A stretch of 64,000 bases of DNA from Oceanidesulfovibrio marinus (GTDB taxonomy: Bacteria > Desulfobacterota > Desulfovibrionia > Desulfovibrionales > Desulfovibrionaceae): the NCBI RefSeq assembly GCF_013085545.1, contig NZ_CP039543.1, positions 3,627,322 to 3,691,321 of the forward strand, given 5' to 3'. Positions 22,707 to 32,380 of this stretch are shown in pieces. The notes under the pieces were generated by a model. It was not told the origin of the DNA and ran no database searches. It saw only the letters and a program-made list of their open reading frames with translations. A program made the translations under genes and the position numbers. How positions within the stretch are numbered: the stretch's first letter is position 1; each line of letters begins with the position of its first letter.

Positions 22707-23427
22707 GGGTCCTCCTCGCAGGTTCTCTGTATTGTTGTGTCGTAAGAGTGAAGCCTTCGGGCAGCAGACGCCGCACCGTGGCGATATCGTCGTCAGTCAG
22801 CAGCGGGACCATGGTGGTGCGGAACTGGAAGCGTTCCGGCGCGGTCCGCGCCAGCTTGAACACGCGGCTTATGTTGGCCTCGGCCTGGTCGGCGGTGACG
22901 CCGTTGCCTGTGAGCTGGGGGTATTTCTCGAACGGCCCCTTCACGTCCACAAAGAACGCGTCGGCGAGGTTCGCGTGGAAGAGGATCTCGACCATGTCCG
23001 GCCGCATGCCGTTGGTGTCCACCTTCACGGGCAGGCCCGTGGACTTGAGGTCGCGCAGCAAAAGCGGCAGGTCGGCGTAGGATGTGGGCTCGCCGCCGGA
23101 GACCACGATGCCGTCGTACCAGCGCTTGCGTTTCGCAACGAGCTCATGTACGGCGCTCTGTCTGATTCGCGGCAGAGTGGTGTGCCTCCAGGCGAGATCC
23201 GCATTGTGGCACGTGGGGCAGCGCAGGTTGCAGCCGCCTATGAAGAGCACAAACACGGTGTGCCCGGGCCAGTCAGAAAGGCTCATACGCTCGAAGCCGC
23301 GGACGCTGCACCAGCCCGGCGCCACACTGGGCACCACGTGCGTGTCCGGCTGGACGATCGGAAGCTCTTCGGATCGGGTTGCGATCTGCATGGCGCGCAC
23401 GGCATTGAGAGAAGCGATGTGTTGCAT
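22681..23427 (-). CDS. nrdG: Anaerobic ribonucleotide reductase activating radical-SAM enzyme
   Basis: 248 residues from the ATG at 23427. The 4Fe-4S motif is C66-NLR-C70-PT-C73-HN (CX3CX2C) after FVLFIGG, followed by VVSGGEPTSYADLPLLLRDLK (SAM-binding GGE) and VDTNGMRPDMVE. It installs the glycyl radical on NrdD. The start is uncertain: none of GTG 23511, ATG 23427 or ATG 23391 has a good Shine-Dalgarno. The 40-70 residues before the core are longer than in short NrdG proteins. Overlaps nrdD by 26 bp. Confidence 0.9.
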   Translation of the reverse strand: MQHIASLNAVRAMQIATRSEELPIVQPDTHVVPSVAPGWCSVRGFERMSLSDWPGHTVFVLFIGGCNLRCPTCHNADLAWRHTTLPRIRQSAVHELVAKRKRWYDGIVVSGGEPTSYADLPLLLRDLKSTGLPVKVDTNGMRPDMVEILFHANLADAFFVDVKGPFEKYPQLTGNGVTADQAEANISRVFKLARTAPERFQFRTTMVPLLTDDDIATVRRLLPEGFTLTTQQYREPARRTHAKTDQET

Positions 23428-24158
23428 TGAATGGGCAGTGGTCTTGGACGGCTTGAAGACGTCCCGGGCTACGGGAAAAGCGGCACGGAGAGCGGGCTCC
23501 AGCCGGTCCACAACCAGATTGTAGCGTTGATGAAATCGAACCAGAATCTAGTAAATCTTTAGAAAAAAAGACTCCCTCGATTCAGGGTCAGTAGATACAT
23601 TTTCTATGAATTTTTGTACAGCATCCTTCGTGTTCGAAAGGAAAATGTCACAGAACTTCTTGTCGGAATGATTGGACAAAAAAATGTTTTCCGCAGCATG
23701 GGGAAGAAATCGGGGTAAAAAACGGGAAATTGCGAGGCGAATTTTCGGATAAACTCACTCGACAATAGCGCAGCCCGCGCGGGGACCGGGCTCGCTTGAA
23801 TGGGCCCTTTTTGTGTGATGGGAAAAGTCTATGATTCAAGAATGTTGTATCAAATGTTACAGAATGTTAAGGGATACGAGGGGGATGAAGGCTTGTGATC
23901 GGGAGTTCGCAAGAAAATTCCAGACAAAGCTAAGAAAAAATCACGAGACCAGGGCACCGCATCGCGCAGGAAAAAAGACCGCGGCCAACGACATCCGGCG
24001 CGGAGAAAATCGTCACACGAAAGTAACGGCGGAATGATGCGGTGGAGATCCGGGCCTGGACGAAAGGCTGAAGCGCCACGCTGGAACACGTGGGTGCACG
24101 GGCCCGTGGAACGTCAAGCGCCATGGTCCGGCGCCGCATGGCGCAAAAGAGACGTCGC
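23428..24158. other. A+T-rich intergenic region upstream of nrdG and downstream of cheY
   Basis: Up to 730 bp without a supported gene; it is visibly A+T-richer than the flanks between about 23540 and 24020. It should hold the nrdG promoter. A dyad GCGCCATG (24118-24125) with CATGGCGC (24137-24144) lies 15 bp after the cheY stop and may be its terminator, though the T run is on the wrong side. GGGCTCGCTTGAATGGGCCC followed by TTTTT near 23785 could end a plus-strand transcript. No NrdR box was recognised. Confidence 0.4.
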
Positions 24159-24539
24159 CTACTCGAAAATCTTGTCGATTTTCTGCTTCAGCGTCTCGGC
24201 GGTGAAGGGCTTGACGATGTAGTTGGAGACTTTGGCCTGGACCGCCTCGATGATGTTCTCCTGCTGGGCCTCGGCCGTGACCATGAGGAAGGGCAAGTCG
24301 CTGAACTCCTCGCTGGCCCGGACCTTGCGCAGGAATTCGATGCCGGTCATCTGGGGCATGTTCCAGTCGGAGATGATGAAGTCGATTCCACCCTTGTTGA
24401 GCATTTCCCATCCCGTGCTGCCGTCGTCAGCTTCTTCGATGTTGTTGAAGCCGAGCTGGCGGAGGATGTTCTTGATGATCCTGCGCATGGTGGAGAAATC
24501 ATCTACGACGAGAATACGCATGTTGGTGTTGGCGGGCAT
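24159..24539 (-). CDS. cheY: CheY-like chemotaxis response regulator
   Basis: 126 residues, a single receiver domain. Acidic pair D13-D14 (LVVDDFSTMRR), phospho-acceptor D58 (FIISDWNMPQMTG), T in LMVTAEAQ and K in NYIVKPFTAETL. The SDWNMP and FSTMRRIIKN segments are those of flagellar-motor CheY. Start at ATG 24539, where CAAAGGAG lies upstream; ATG 24521 is possible. It stands next to cheX, a CheY-phosphate phosphatase family member, and the two may form an excitation/adaptation pair, although 240 bp separate them. Confidence 0.92.
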   Translation of the reverse strand: MPANTNMRILVVDDFSTMRRIIKNILRQLGFNNIEEADDGSTGWEMLNKGGIDFIISDWNMPQMTGIEFLRKVRASEEFSDLPFLMVTAEAQQENIIEAVQAKVSNYIVKPFTAETLKQKIDKIFE

Positions 24540-24778
24540 ATCAGAAAACGCTCCTTTGCGTTGACGTTCCGTATAAAGTTGCAAACCAGTAGTTGCTTTT
24601 CCGGGTAAATGCAACACGCAAGGCCGAGGCGCGGCGATGTCCGAATGCCAGTATCCGTTCTGCGCCGGCGTGACGGGTGATCGGCGTCTTCATGGGATGT
24701 ACTATAACACATCTCCGGACGGATTGCATGCATTGGGCATTTGCTCGGAAACTGCATGATGCGGTTCGGATATTCACA

Positions 24779-25249
24779 TCACTCGAAGACGAACTCCACG
24801 TAGAACTCACCGTACGCGGTGCTGAACGGAATGGAAACCACGGGATTCGACGTAATATGTGTAATGGTGTGGTTGTCTCCCATGACCACCGACGGGGTGG
24901 AGCCGGCGAAGTTGAGGCCCATTTCCGCAAGGCTGGCGCGCGCCTGGCCGGATATCATGTTCGCTATTTCGCCCACGGCGTCCTTTGCGTCCTGCAGGAT
25001 ATCCTCGATGTCGTCGCCGAGCATGGATTTGACCACGGCAATGGCGCAACGCTTGGTGAAGGATACGGAGATGGAACCATTCTTGGAGCCGGTCACGCCG
25101 ATGATGGCCGAGATGTCGCCGGTAGCGGTATTGTCCTTTTTGACAAACGGCCGGCCCGGCTCGGGCTCGATCATCGCCATGGTGGACAGCACGCTGACGG
25201 TTGCCTTGATGAATGGTTTGGCGATTTCCACGCCGCTTGTGTCGGTCAT
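24779..25249 (-). CDS. cheX: CheX-family chemotaxis phosphatase
   Basis: 156 residues from ATG 25249, which has GAGGAG nine bases upstream. VEIAKPFIKATVSVLSTM opens the protein. The helix AVVKSMLGDDIEDILQDAKDAVGEIANMISGQARASL contains the E-x2-N catalytic pair of the CheC/CheX family (DAVGEIANMISG). It ends VSIPFSTAYGEFYVEFVFE. It should dephosphorylate CheY-phosphate, perhaps the product of the next gene on the same strand. Divergent from the large GGDEF-EAL gene. Confidence 0.88.
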   Translation of the reverse strand: MTDTSGVEIAKPFIKATVSVLSTMAMIEPEPGRPFVKKDNTATGDISAIIGVTGSKNGSISVSFTKRCAIAVVKSMLGDDIEDILQDAKDAVGEIANMISGQARASLAEMGLNFAGSTPSVVMGDNHTITHITSNPVVSIPFSTAYGEFYVEFVFE

Positions 25250-25499
25250 TCGGTTCGGCTCCTCAATTTCGTATGACGTATCCGCAGGTGCCATAGTGGT
25301 TGCTTGCGTTGTTCTTTCTTGGCAAAAAGGCTGGGGGATGTCCAGGCGCCAGTGCGCACAGGCCCCCTGAAATGTGCGGGAATGCCCGCTACGTATGGAA
25401 TCAGCCCCAAGACGCGGATGCGCCGGTTCCCGACGTCGGCAAAGAGCGTGGAACAGGCAGGCTGTACGATCGATTACATTTTCCCCCCGAGTTGATATC

Positions 25500-28157
25500 A
25501 TGGACGGCATGGACCAGGCAGATACTTCCACAAACCATACGATTCTCGTCGTCGACGACGAACCCATCAATATTCGTGTACTCCACGCCTATCTGGAGCG
25601 GGCAGGCCACAGCGTCCTTGAAGCGCAGAGTGGCCAGTCGGCCTTGGAAAAGGCTGACCTGCAGCCGGACCTCATCCTTCTGGACGTCATGATGCCGATG
25701 ATGGACGGGCTGGAAACGTGCCGCCGGCTCAAGGAGAACGAGGTCACTCGCGGCATTCCGGTCATCTTCCTCTCCGCTTTGTCCGATACCGAGTTCAAGA
25801 CCAGGGCCTTGGAGGCGGGCGGGGTGGATTATGTGACCAAACCCTTTGACTCCAAGGAGCTTCTGGCGCGGGTGGACACGCACCTTACCCTGCGCGACCA
25901 GGAGCGGCAGATACGCCAGTACGCCGACAACCTGGAGGCCATGGTCGAGGAGCGCACCAGAGACCTGCGGGCGGCCGAGGCGGAGCTCCTCCGTGACTAC
26001 GACATCCAGTCCGTGGTCAATGACCTGTTGCGCATCTCGCTGGACGAGGTGACGCTCGACGAGTTTCTGGACCAGTCGCTGGGCATGATCCTCGACGTTC
26101 CGCTACTCTCCTTCGAGGACCGCGGCGCCATCTTCGTGGACTGCGACGAGACCGGTGAGCTGAGACTGGCGTGCAGCCGCAATCTCTCCGGGGATATCCT
26201 GGACAATTGCCCCTGGCCCATGATCACGAGTTGCCCCTACTCGGCAGAAGCGGCGGCCAAGGGCGTAGTCGTCGCCACCGACCCGGGGCCGGACGGCGGT
26301 AAGCGCCGGCACATCTGCGCCCCCATCGCATACGCCGGGTCGCTGCTCGGAGTCATCGACATCTACCTTAAGGATGGGCACAGCCCGGACTCCAAGGAGA
26401 TGGAGTTTCTCAACATGATGGCCAATACCCTGGCCCGCGTCATCCTGTACAAGCGCGCCATCCGCGACCTGGTGAAATCGGAAAAGCACTATCGCACCAT
26501 TTTCGAAAGTGCGGGCACGGCCAAGGCCATCACCGATGCGCACGGGGCCATCCTGTTGGCCAACATGGAGTTTCAGCGCATCACCGGGTTGACCGAGCAG
26601 GCTCTGAAGTTCGTCAACTTCTACGACGTCATCCACCCGGAGGACCGCGCCGAGGCCCGCGAGTTTGTGGCGCTCTCGGTGGCCAACGAGGAGCACGCCG
26701 GCACCCTGGAGGTCCGCCTGGGCGACGCGGGCGGTTCCATGCAGAGCTACTCCACGCTCACGGTTTCGGCCCTGCCGGACGAAAACGAGCACGTGATCTC
26801 GCTGGTGGATGTGACCGACCGAAAGCGCGCCGAGCAGCAGGTGCTCTACAACGCGAGGCACGACGCCCTCACCGGGCTGCCCAACCGGGTAATGCTGTTG
26901 TCCACGCTGGGCGAGGCCGTGCGCCGGGCGCGCACCGAGCCGGGCTGGAAGTTCGTGGTGCTCATTCTGGACCTGGACCGCTTCAACATCATCAACGAGA
27001 GCCTGGGCCACACCATTGGCGACCGCCTGCTGGTGGCCATGGCCGGCCGGCTCAAAAGCCTTGTGGGGTCGAGCGGCCTGCTCTGCAGGTTGGGCGGCGA
27101 CGAGTTCGCCGTGCTGCTGCAGGGCGTGGAAGATATCGCCATGGGCGAATCCCTGGCCCGCGAGATCCTCCAGGTGGTGCGCCAGCCCTTTGCTTTTGGT
27201 GAGCAGGAGATCGTGACCACGTCGTCCCTGGGCATCGCCACCAGCGACATCGGCTACGACAGGCCGGAAGACGTGCTGCGCGACGCCGACACCGCCCTGC
27301 ACCGGGCAAAGCTGCTGGGCAAGGCGCGGTTCGAGGTGTTCGACTACGAGATGCACATCAAGGCCAGGAAGCTGATGCAGCTCGTCACGGACATGCGGCA
27401 GGCCCTGAAGCGCTCGGAGTTCATTCTCCACTACCAGCCCATCATCTCTTTCGCCTCGGGCCGGGTCATCGGGGTGGAGGCGCTCATCCGCTGGCAGCAT
27501 CCCACGCACGGGCTCGTCTCCCCGGTGGAGTTCATTCCCGTGGCCGAGGAGTCCGGGCTGATCCTGCCCATCGGTCAGCGGGTGCTGGAGGAGTCGTGCC
27601 GGGCCATAACCCGTCTCAACGCCCAGACCGACATCGAGCTCATGCTCTCCGTGAACATCTCCGGCAAGCAGTTCGCCCAGGAGGACCTCTTCGACGTGGT
27701 CAAGCGGGCGCTGATCGTGTCCGGCCTGAAGCCGAGGAATCTGAAGCTCGAGATCACGGAAAGCGTGGTCATGGAGAACGCCAAGCAGGCCATCGAGCTG
27801 CTCAAGCGGCTCAAGTCCCTGGACCTGCAGGTCTCCATCGACGACTTCGGCACCGGGTACTCGTCCCTCTCCTACCTCCACCGCTTCCCGGTGGACATGC
27901 TCAAGATCGACCGCTCCTTCGTCTCCATGATGGAGGCCGGCTCCGACAACCTGGAGATCGCGCGGACCATCGTGTCCCTGGCACACAGCCTGTCGCTGGA
28001 GGTGGTGGCGGAAGGCGTGGAGACGGTGGCACAGCAGGATATGCTGCGCGAGCTGGGCTGCGAGTTCGGGCAGGGCTTCTACTACGCCAAGCCCATGTCC
28101 GAGGAGGACCTGCTGGCCAGCGGCGTTTTGACGACCCACTGGCCCATGGGCGAGTAA
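25500..28157 (+). CDS. Response-regulator cyclic-di-GMP protein: REC-GAF-PAS-GGDEF-EAL
   Basis: 885 residues from ATG 25500. Receiver at about 12-130 (LVVDDEPINIR, LILLDVMMPMMDG phospho-acceptor, TKPF), a coiled linker (about 135-165), a GAF-like region (about 170-330), a PAS domain (about 345-460), a GGDEF domain with intact RLGGDEFAVLL and DALTGLPNR, and an EAL domain with GVEALIRWQ, NISGKQF, IDDFGTGYSSLSYL and EGVET. Both the synthase and phosphodiesterase active sites look complete, so net activity cannot be told. It is transcribed divergently from cheX. The kinase is not adjacent. Note the cytosolic build: no transmembrane segment. Confidence 0.9.
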   Translation: MDGMDQADTSTNHTILVVDDEPINIRVLHAYLERAGHSVLEAQSGQSALEKADLQPDLILLDVMMPMMDGLETCRRLKENEVTRGIPVIFLSALSDTEFKTRALEAGGVDYVTKPFDSKELLARVDTHLTLRDQERQIRQYADNLEAMVEERTRDLRAAEAELLRDYDIQSVVNDLLRISLDEVTLDEFLDQSLGMILDVPLLSFEDRGAIFVDCDETGELRLACSRNLSGDILDNCPWPMITSCPYSAEAAAKGVVVATDPGPDGGKRRHICAPIAYAGSLLGVIDIYLKDGHSPDSKEMEFLNMMANTLARVILYKRAIRDLVKSEKHYRTIFESAGTAKAITDAHGAILLANMEFQRITGLTEQALKFVNFYDVIHPEDRAEAREFVALSVANEEHAGTLEVRLGDAGGSMQSYSTLTVSALPDENEHVISLVDVTDRKRAEQQVLYNARHDALTGLPNRVMLLSTLGEAVRRARTEPGWKFVVLILDLDRFNIINESLGHTIGDRLLVAMAGRLKSLVGSSGLLCRLGGDEFAVLLQGVEDIAMGESLAREILQVVRQPFAFGEQEIVTTSSLGIATSDIGYDRPEDVLRDADTALHRAKLLGKARFEVFDYEMHIKARKLMQLVTDMRQALKRSEFILHYQPIISFASGRVIGVEALIRWQHPTHGLVSPVEFIPVAEESGLILPIGQRVLEESCRAITRLNAQTDIELMLSVNISGKQFAQEDLFDVVKRALIVSGLKPRNLKLEITESVVMENAKQAIELLKRLKSLDLQVSIDDFGTGYSSLSYLHRFPVDMLKIDRSFVSMMEAGSDNLEIARTIVSLAHSLSLEVVAEGVETVAQQDMLRELGCEFGQGFYYAKPMSEEDLLASGVLTTHWPMGE

Positions 28158-28226
28158 AAGCCGCACCATTCATGCGGCGGCGGCCCGGCCGGCGCGATCC
28201 TGTCTTCTGTTGTTCCGTTGATGGAG

Positions 28227-28249
28227 CAGGCGGGGGAATCCCCCGCCTG
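28227..28249. terminator. Terminator between convergent GGDEF-EAL gene and cobT
   Basis: Perfect stem CAGGCGGGGG (28227-28236), loop AAT, CCCCCGCCTG (28240-28249), followed by TCCTTCTC. It lies between two converging genes. Confidence 0.75.
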
Positions 28250-28281
28250 TCCTTCTCGTGTTCCGAAAAATCGATGCGATG

Positions 28282-29367
28282 CTAGGAGCGGCTTACGCCG
28301 GCGGAGTCGAATGTGGCCATCTGCTCGAACACGGCGGCGGCGGCGCGGTAGAGCGGCAGCGCCAGCGCGGCGCCGGTGCCTTCGCCCAGGCGCATGCCCA
28401 GGTGCAGCAGAGGCTCCAGCCCCAGGGATTCCACGGCACCGCGGTGGCCGGGCTCGGCCGAGGCGTGGGCCACCATGACGAAGAAGCGCACATCCGGCGC
28501 GATGCGCGCTGCGGCGCAGAGCGCCGCCGTGGAGATGAAGCCGTCCACCACGGTGAGCTGCCCGTTGGCTGCGCCGCCGATGATCAGGCCGGCCAGGGCC
28601 GCGATCTCGTAGCCGCCCAGGGCGGCGAGGATGGCTACGGGGTTCTGCGAGGCCACGACGTCCGCGTGCTTTTCCAGTGCCTGGCGGACGACCTGGGCCT
28701 TGCGGGAGACACCGTTGGCGTCAAGGCCGGCGCCGGGGCCGGTCATACGCACGGGGTCCAGGCCGTGGTAGGCGCAATACAGCGCCGTGGAGGGCGTGGT
28801 GTTGCCGATGCCCATCTCGCCGGTCATCAGGGTGCGCACGCCTTCGGCAGCGGCCTCATTGGCCAGCTCGACGCCCAGGTCCAGCGCGGCCTCGCACTGC
28901 TCCAGACTCATGGCCGGGCCTTCCAGGAAGTTGGCGGTGCCGTCGGCGACCCTCCTCTGGATCAGGTTGGGATGCTCGGGGAACGGTCCGCCCAGACAGC
29001 CTGCGTCCACCACCCGGTGCTGTGCGCCAACGCTGCCGGCAATGGCGTTGACCCCGGCACCGCCCTGCAGAAAGTTCATGACCATCTGCCGCGTGACGTC
29101 CTGGGGAAAGGGGCTGACGCCCGGACCGTCGGGCGAGGCCACGCCGTGGTCGCCGGCGATGGTGTAGATGCGGGCGGGATCGACGGCCATGGGCGTCTTG
29201 CCGCCGCCCACGGCGTAGAGCTGCGCCGCGAGATCTTCCAGGCGGCCGAGGCTCCCCGGAGGTTTGGTCAGGTTGTCGAGATGGCGGCGCGCCGCCTCGT
29301 AGAGGGCGCTTTCCGGGGGTTGGATTCGTGCGGCGGCCTGTTGGTAGGCCGGTTTCTGGGACGCCAT
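28282..29367 (-). CDS. cobT: Nicotinate-nucleotide--dimethylbenzimidazole phosphoribosyltransferase CobT
   Basis: 361 residues. Family blocks LTKPPGSLGRLEDLAAQL, DHGVASPDGPGVSPFPQDVTRQMVMNFLQGGAGVNA, LMTGEMGIGNTTPSTAL and LLHLGMRLGEGTGAALALPL are complete; E329 in GEGTG is the catalytic glutamate. It makes alpha-ribazole phosphate for the lower ligand of cobalamin. It is a single gene here with no other cob gene nearby. B12 is needed in sulfate reducers for corrinoid methyltransferases. Confidence 0.95.
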   Translation of the reverse strand: MASQKPAYQQAAARIQPPESALYEAARRHLDNLTKPPGSLGRLEDLAAQLYAVGGGKTPMAVDPARIYTIAGDHGVASPDGPGVSPFPQDVTRQMVMNFLQGGAGVNAIAGSVGAQHRVVDAGCLGGPFPEHPNLIQRRVADGTANFLEGPAMSLEQCEAALDLGVELANEAAAEGVRTLMTGEMGIGNTTPSTALYCAYHGLDPVRMTGPGAGLDANGVSRKAQVVRQALEKHADVVASQNPVAILAALGGYEIAALAGLIIGGAANGQLTVVDGFISTAALCAAARIAPDVRFFVMVAHASAEPGHRGAVESLGLEPLLHLGMRLGEGTGAALALPLYRAAAAVFEQMATFDSAGVSRS

Positions 29368-29436
29368 GGGGACCGGGCTCCTTCATGTCTGCCCGGCCCA
29401 CAGCGGATGCGTGCTCAATGCGCCGCCTGTACGCGG

Positions 29437-30060
29437 CTACTGTTGCGCGTTCACTTCCTCAAGAGCATTCATGAGCTTTCCGAGGTCGGGCCGGGTGTTG
29501 ATATCGTGGATTTCGATGTACCGAATCACTCCCTGCTTGTCGATAACGAACAGAGCGCGCTCGGCCATGCCGGAGGAGCGTAGTATCCCGTACTTTTTGG
29601 CAACTTCGCCGTGGGGCCAGAAGTCCGAGAGGACCGGGAACCAGAGGTTGGGCATCTCGCTTGTCCAGGCATACAGCGAGGGGATGTTGTCCTCCGAGAT
29701 GCCCAGAAGCATTGCATCCTGCTTTCTGAACAGGGGCTCGGCCAGGCAGTAGCCGGGCCACTGGTCCGAGCAGACTGGTGTGAAGGCGGCCGGCACAAAG
29801 GAAAGGACCACGTTCTTCTTGCCGCGGTAGTCGCTCAGGGTGACGTCCTCGCCCTGGATGGAGGGCAGGGTGAAGTCCGGGGCCATGTCGCCCACCTTGA
29901 CCTTGAGCTCGGAGTCCGTGGGCGGCAGATGGCCCACCTGGTAGAGCTCATCGGAGTTGGGGCGCGTGGCGTTGGCGGCCAGGGCAGGAACGGCCGCTTC
30001 GGCAAGGATCACGGCCGGAACCAGAAACACGGCAAGAAGCAAGCTCGGCACGATACGCAT
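29437..30060 (-). CDS. Secreted peroxiredoxin (AhpC/TSA family)
   Basis: 207 residues. N-terminal signal peptide (MRIVPSLLLAVFLVPAVILAEA, cleavage near ALA-AN), then a thioredoxin fold: VGDMAPDFTLPSIQGEDVTLSDYRGKKNVVLSFVPAAFTPVC with the peroxidatic Cys97 in a T-x2-C context. C105 follows shortly after; a resolving role is uncertain. AGGAGG precedes the ATG. It would reduce peroxides in the periplasm, useful to an oxygen-exposed anaerobe. A TATAAT hexamer near 30083 may be its -10 box. Confidence 0.88.
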   Translation of the reverse strand: MRIVPSLLLAVFLVPAVILAEAAVPALAANATRPNSDELYQVGHLPPTDSELKVKVGDMAPDFTLPSIQGEDVTLSDYRGKKNVVLSFVPAAFTPVCSDQWPGYCLAEPLFRKQDAMLLGISEDNIPSLYAWTSEMPNLWFPVLSDFWPHGEVAKKYGILRSSGMAERALFVIDKQGVIRYIEIHDINTRPDLGKLMNALEEVNAQQ

Positions 30061-30384
30061 GAAGCCTCCTGAACGATGCGTTATTATACAGAATGCTTAT
30101 TGTCCCCTATTTTGGTCAATCAGGCAAGATGGGTCAGGGAAAATAACGGGTAGGCATCGCACATCGGCTCGGAAAGTTGGCCTGCCGCGCGGCTGGGATC
30201 ATCAGCAATGTTGCAGGTCCGGCAGGGTGCGGAGGGCTCGGCAATCAGATGCCGGGCCGGTGGCTACAATGCCACTTTTTTTCGGAAACCCGCTTGACGT
30301 GATGGGTAATTCCCCCGAAACTGGAAAGACTGTGACCTTTTTGCGCGTAAATTTTCATCCGATATATCAGGAGGACATATTTCC
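30061..30384. other. Divergent promoter region, peroxiredoxin and sulfur operon
   Basis: 324 bp without a gene. On the minus strand TATAAT lies about 20 bp upstream of the peroxiredoxin start. On the plus strand AGGAGG (30369-30374) is the ribosome-binding site of the metallo-hydrolase gene. No clear operator dyad recognised. Confidence 0.45.
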
Positions 30385-31761
30385 ATGAGCATGTTCGTCG
30401 AGCCCGTGAAATCCGTTGGATTGGCCCATCTCTCCTACGTCGTCGGCCACGGTGGCCAGGCCGTGGTCATCGACCCCAGGCGCGACTGCGAGATCTACCT
30501 GGAGATCGCCGAGAAGTACGGCGTCGCCATCACCCGTATTTTTGAAACCCACCGCAACGAAGACTACGTGATCGGTTCGCGGGAGCTGGCCCGGCTGACC
30601 GGCGCGTCCATCCACCACAGCGGCGCCACAAAGTTCGCCTACGGCGAGACCGTGGAGGAGGGCGACACCTTCCGCGTCGGCGGGCTGGAGCTCATGGTGC
30701 TGGAGACGCCCGGCCACACCTTCGACTCCATCTCCCTCGTGCTGCGGGACACCACCTCGGGTAGCGCGCCGCTGGCCGTGTTCACCGGCGACGCCCTGTT
30801 TATCGGCGACGTGGGACGGACCGACTTCTTCCCGGATCGCAAGGAAGAGGTGGCCGGCCTGCTGTACGACTCCATTTTCAACAAGATTCTGACCCTGGGC
30901 GACCAGACCATCCTCTACCCGGCGCACGGGGCCGGCTCCGTGTGCGGCAAGGGCATGGCGCCGCGGGACTTCTCCACCCTGGGGTATGAGCGCATGCACA
31001 ACAAGGCGCTCACCGTGGGTTCGCGCGAGGCGTTCATTGCGCGCAAGGTGGCGGAGCGGCATCCGCTTCCCCCGTACTTCAAGCAGATGGAAGCATACAA
31101 CCAGGAGGGTACGCCGCCGGCGGTGCTGCCGCTGCCGCGGCCTACGCCGTTCACGCCCGAGGCTTTCGAGGCGCGCATGGCCCGGGGGCTCCAGGTGGTG
31201 GACCTGCGCAGCCCGGAGGCCTTTGCCGGCGCGTTCATCCCCGGCAGCTTCGCCTTCCCGCTGGAGATGCTCTCGGCCTACGCCGGTTTCTTCCTGGAAT
31301 ACGGAACGCCCATCGGGCTCGTTGCCGAGACCCACGACCAGATCGACATGGCCGTGCGCCGGCTGGTGCGCATAGGCTACGAGAAGGTGGTCTGCTTCCT
31401 GGAAGGCGGGCTGGCCGCCTGGGAGCAGAGCGGCCGCGCCTATGACACGATCCCGGCCATCCATGCCGACGAGCTGGTGCGGCGCATCGAGGAGGATGAC
31501 GACTTCGTGCTGGTGGACGTGCGCGATGACGACGAGTGGGACGCCGGCCACCTGCCCGGTGCTGTGCATGCCTTTCTGGGCGATCTGCCCGGCAACCTGG
31601 ATGTGGACAAGTCCAGACGGATCACCACCTTCTGCGGTTCCGGAGCGCGTGCGATCATCGCCGCCTCCATTCTCAAGCAGAACGGCTGGACAACCGTGGA
31701 AGACTCCCTGGGCTCCATGATGGCCTGCCAGAAGCGCGGCTGCCCCATCGAGAGGGACTAA
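30385..31761 (+). CDS. Metallo-beta-lactamase-fold protein fused to two rhodanese domains
   Basis: 458 residues. The first 240 form an ETHE1/CstB-like metallo-hydrolase. Its first metal motif is H56-RNE-D60 (ETHRNEDYVIGS) rather than the usual HxHxDH; H111 (TPGHTFDS), D136 (FTGDALFIGDVGRTDFF) and H181 (YPAHGAGS) are present. Rhodanese domain 1 (about 260-350) has no active-site cysteine; domain 2 (about 360-455) has C417 in TTFCGSGARA. Family role: persulfide dioxygenase/sulfurtransferase handling sulfane sulfur. It is followed within 3 bp by two halves of a YeeE-type sulfur transporter, so it probably processes what they import. Confidence 0.85.
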   Translation: MSMFVEPVKSVGLAHLSYVVGHGGQAVVIDPRRDCEIYLEIAEKYGVAITRIFETHRNEDYVIGSRELARLTGASIHHSGATKFAYGETVEEGDTFRVGGLELMVLETPGHTFDSISLVLRDTTSGSAPLAVFTGDALFIGDVGRTDFFPDRKEEVAGLLYDSIFNKILTLGDQTILYPAHGAGSVCGKGMAPRDFSTLGYERMHNKALTVGSREAFIARKVAERHPLPPYFKQMEAYNQEGTPPAVLPLPRPTPFTPEAFEARMARGLQVVDLRSPEAFAGAFIPGSFAFPLEMLSAYAGFFLEYGTPIGLVAETHDQIDMAVRRLVRIGYEKVVCFLEGGLAAWEQSGRAYDTIPAIHADELVRRIEEDDDFVLVDVRDDDEWDAGHLPGAVHAFLGDLPGNLDVDKSRRITTFCGSGARAIIAASILKQNGWTTVEDSLGSMMACQKRGCPIERD

Positions 31762-31763
31762 GC

Positions 31764-32369
31764 ATGCGCGTATGGAAACTCTCTCTGACTGCGGCGTTGT
31801 CGCTGGGCGTGTTCGCAGCTCTTGCATCGCTTGCGTACGGCCAGACAGAGCCGGCGGCCTCGGCTTGGACCACGGCGCGATGGTCGCCCTATCTGTGCGG
31901 AGCCGGCATCGGCGTCATCTGCTGGTTCACGTTCCTGCTCTCCGGCACGGGCATCGGCGCATCTGGTGCGTATGCCCAGACGGCCGGGATGATCGAGGCC
32001 GCCATCCGCGGCAAGGACCGCGTATGGAACAGGACGTTCTACTCCGATACAGGTCCGGGCGTTGACTGGCTGTGGATGGTGGTTGCAGGCGTCATCGTGG
32101 GCGCGGTGATTTCTTCGCTGGCTGCCGGGAGCTTCCAGTGGATGCTGCTGCCGCCCCTGTGGGAGCAGGCCTTCGGGCCTGGCGCTGTCCACCGGCTGGC
32201 GGTGTCCTTTGCCGGCGGCATGCTGCTCGGTTTCGGCGCGCGTCTGGCAGGCGGTTGCACCAGCGGCCACGGCATCAGCGGCGCGTTGCAGCTCGTGGTC
32301 TCCAGCTGGATGGCTGCGGCGTGCTTCTTCATCGGCGGCGTTATCACCGCCTTCCTTATCTATCCGTGA
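31764..32369 (+). CDS. YeeE/YedE-family sulfur transporter, N-terminal half protein
   Basis: 201 residues: signal-like first helix (MRVWKLSLTAALSLGVFAALASLAYG), then about four more helices. C165 in GARLAGGCTSGHGISGALQ is the conserved cysteine of the YeeE/TsuA family that passes thiosulfate or another sulfane-sulfur compound along the pore. Starts 2 bp after the upstream stop. It corresponds to the first half of a full-length YeeE; the next gene supplies the second. Confidence 0.85.
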   Translation: MRVWKLSLTAALSLGVFAALASLAYGQTEPAASAWTTARWSPYLCGAGIGVICWFTFLLSGTGIGASGAYAQTAGMIEAAIRGKDRVWNRTFYSDTGPGVDWLWMVVAGVIVGAVISSLAAGSFQWMLLPPLWEQAFGPGAVHRLAVSFAGGMLLGFGARLAGGCTSGHGISGALQLVVSSWMAAACFFIGGVITAFLIYP

Positions 32370-32380
32370 GGTGGACGGCG

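Noticed and set aside
23831-24037. 68-codon plus-strand frame in the A+T-rich gap before cheY
   Set aside because: Lys/Arg-rich without family resemblance, poor ribosome-binding site, and no supporting neighbour.
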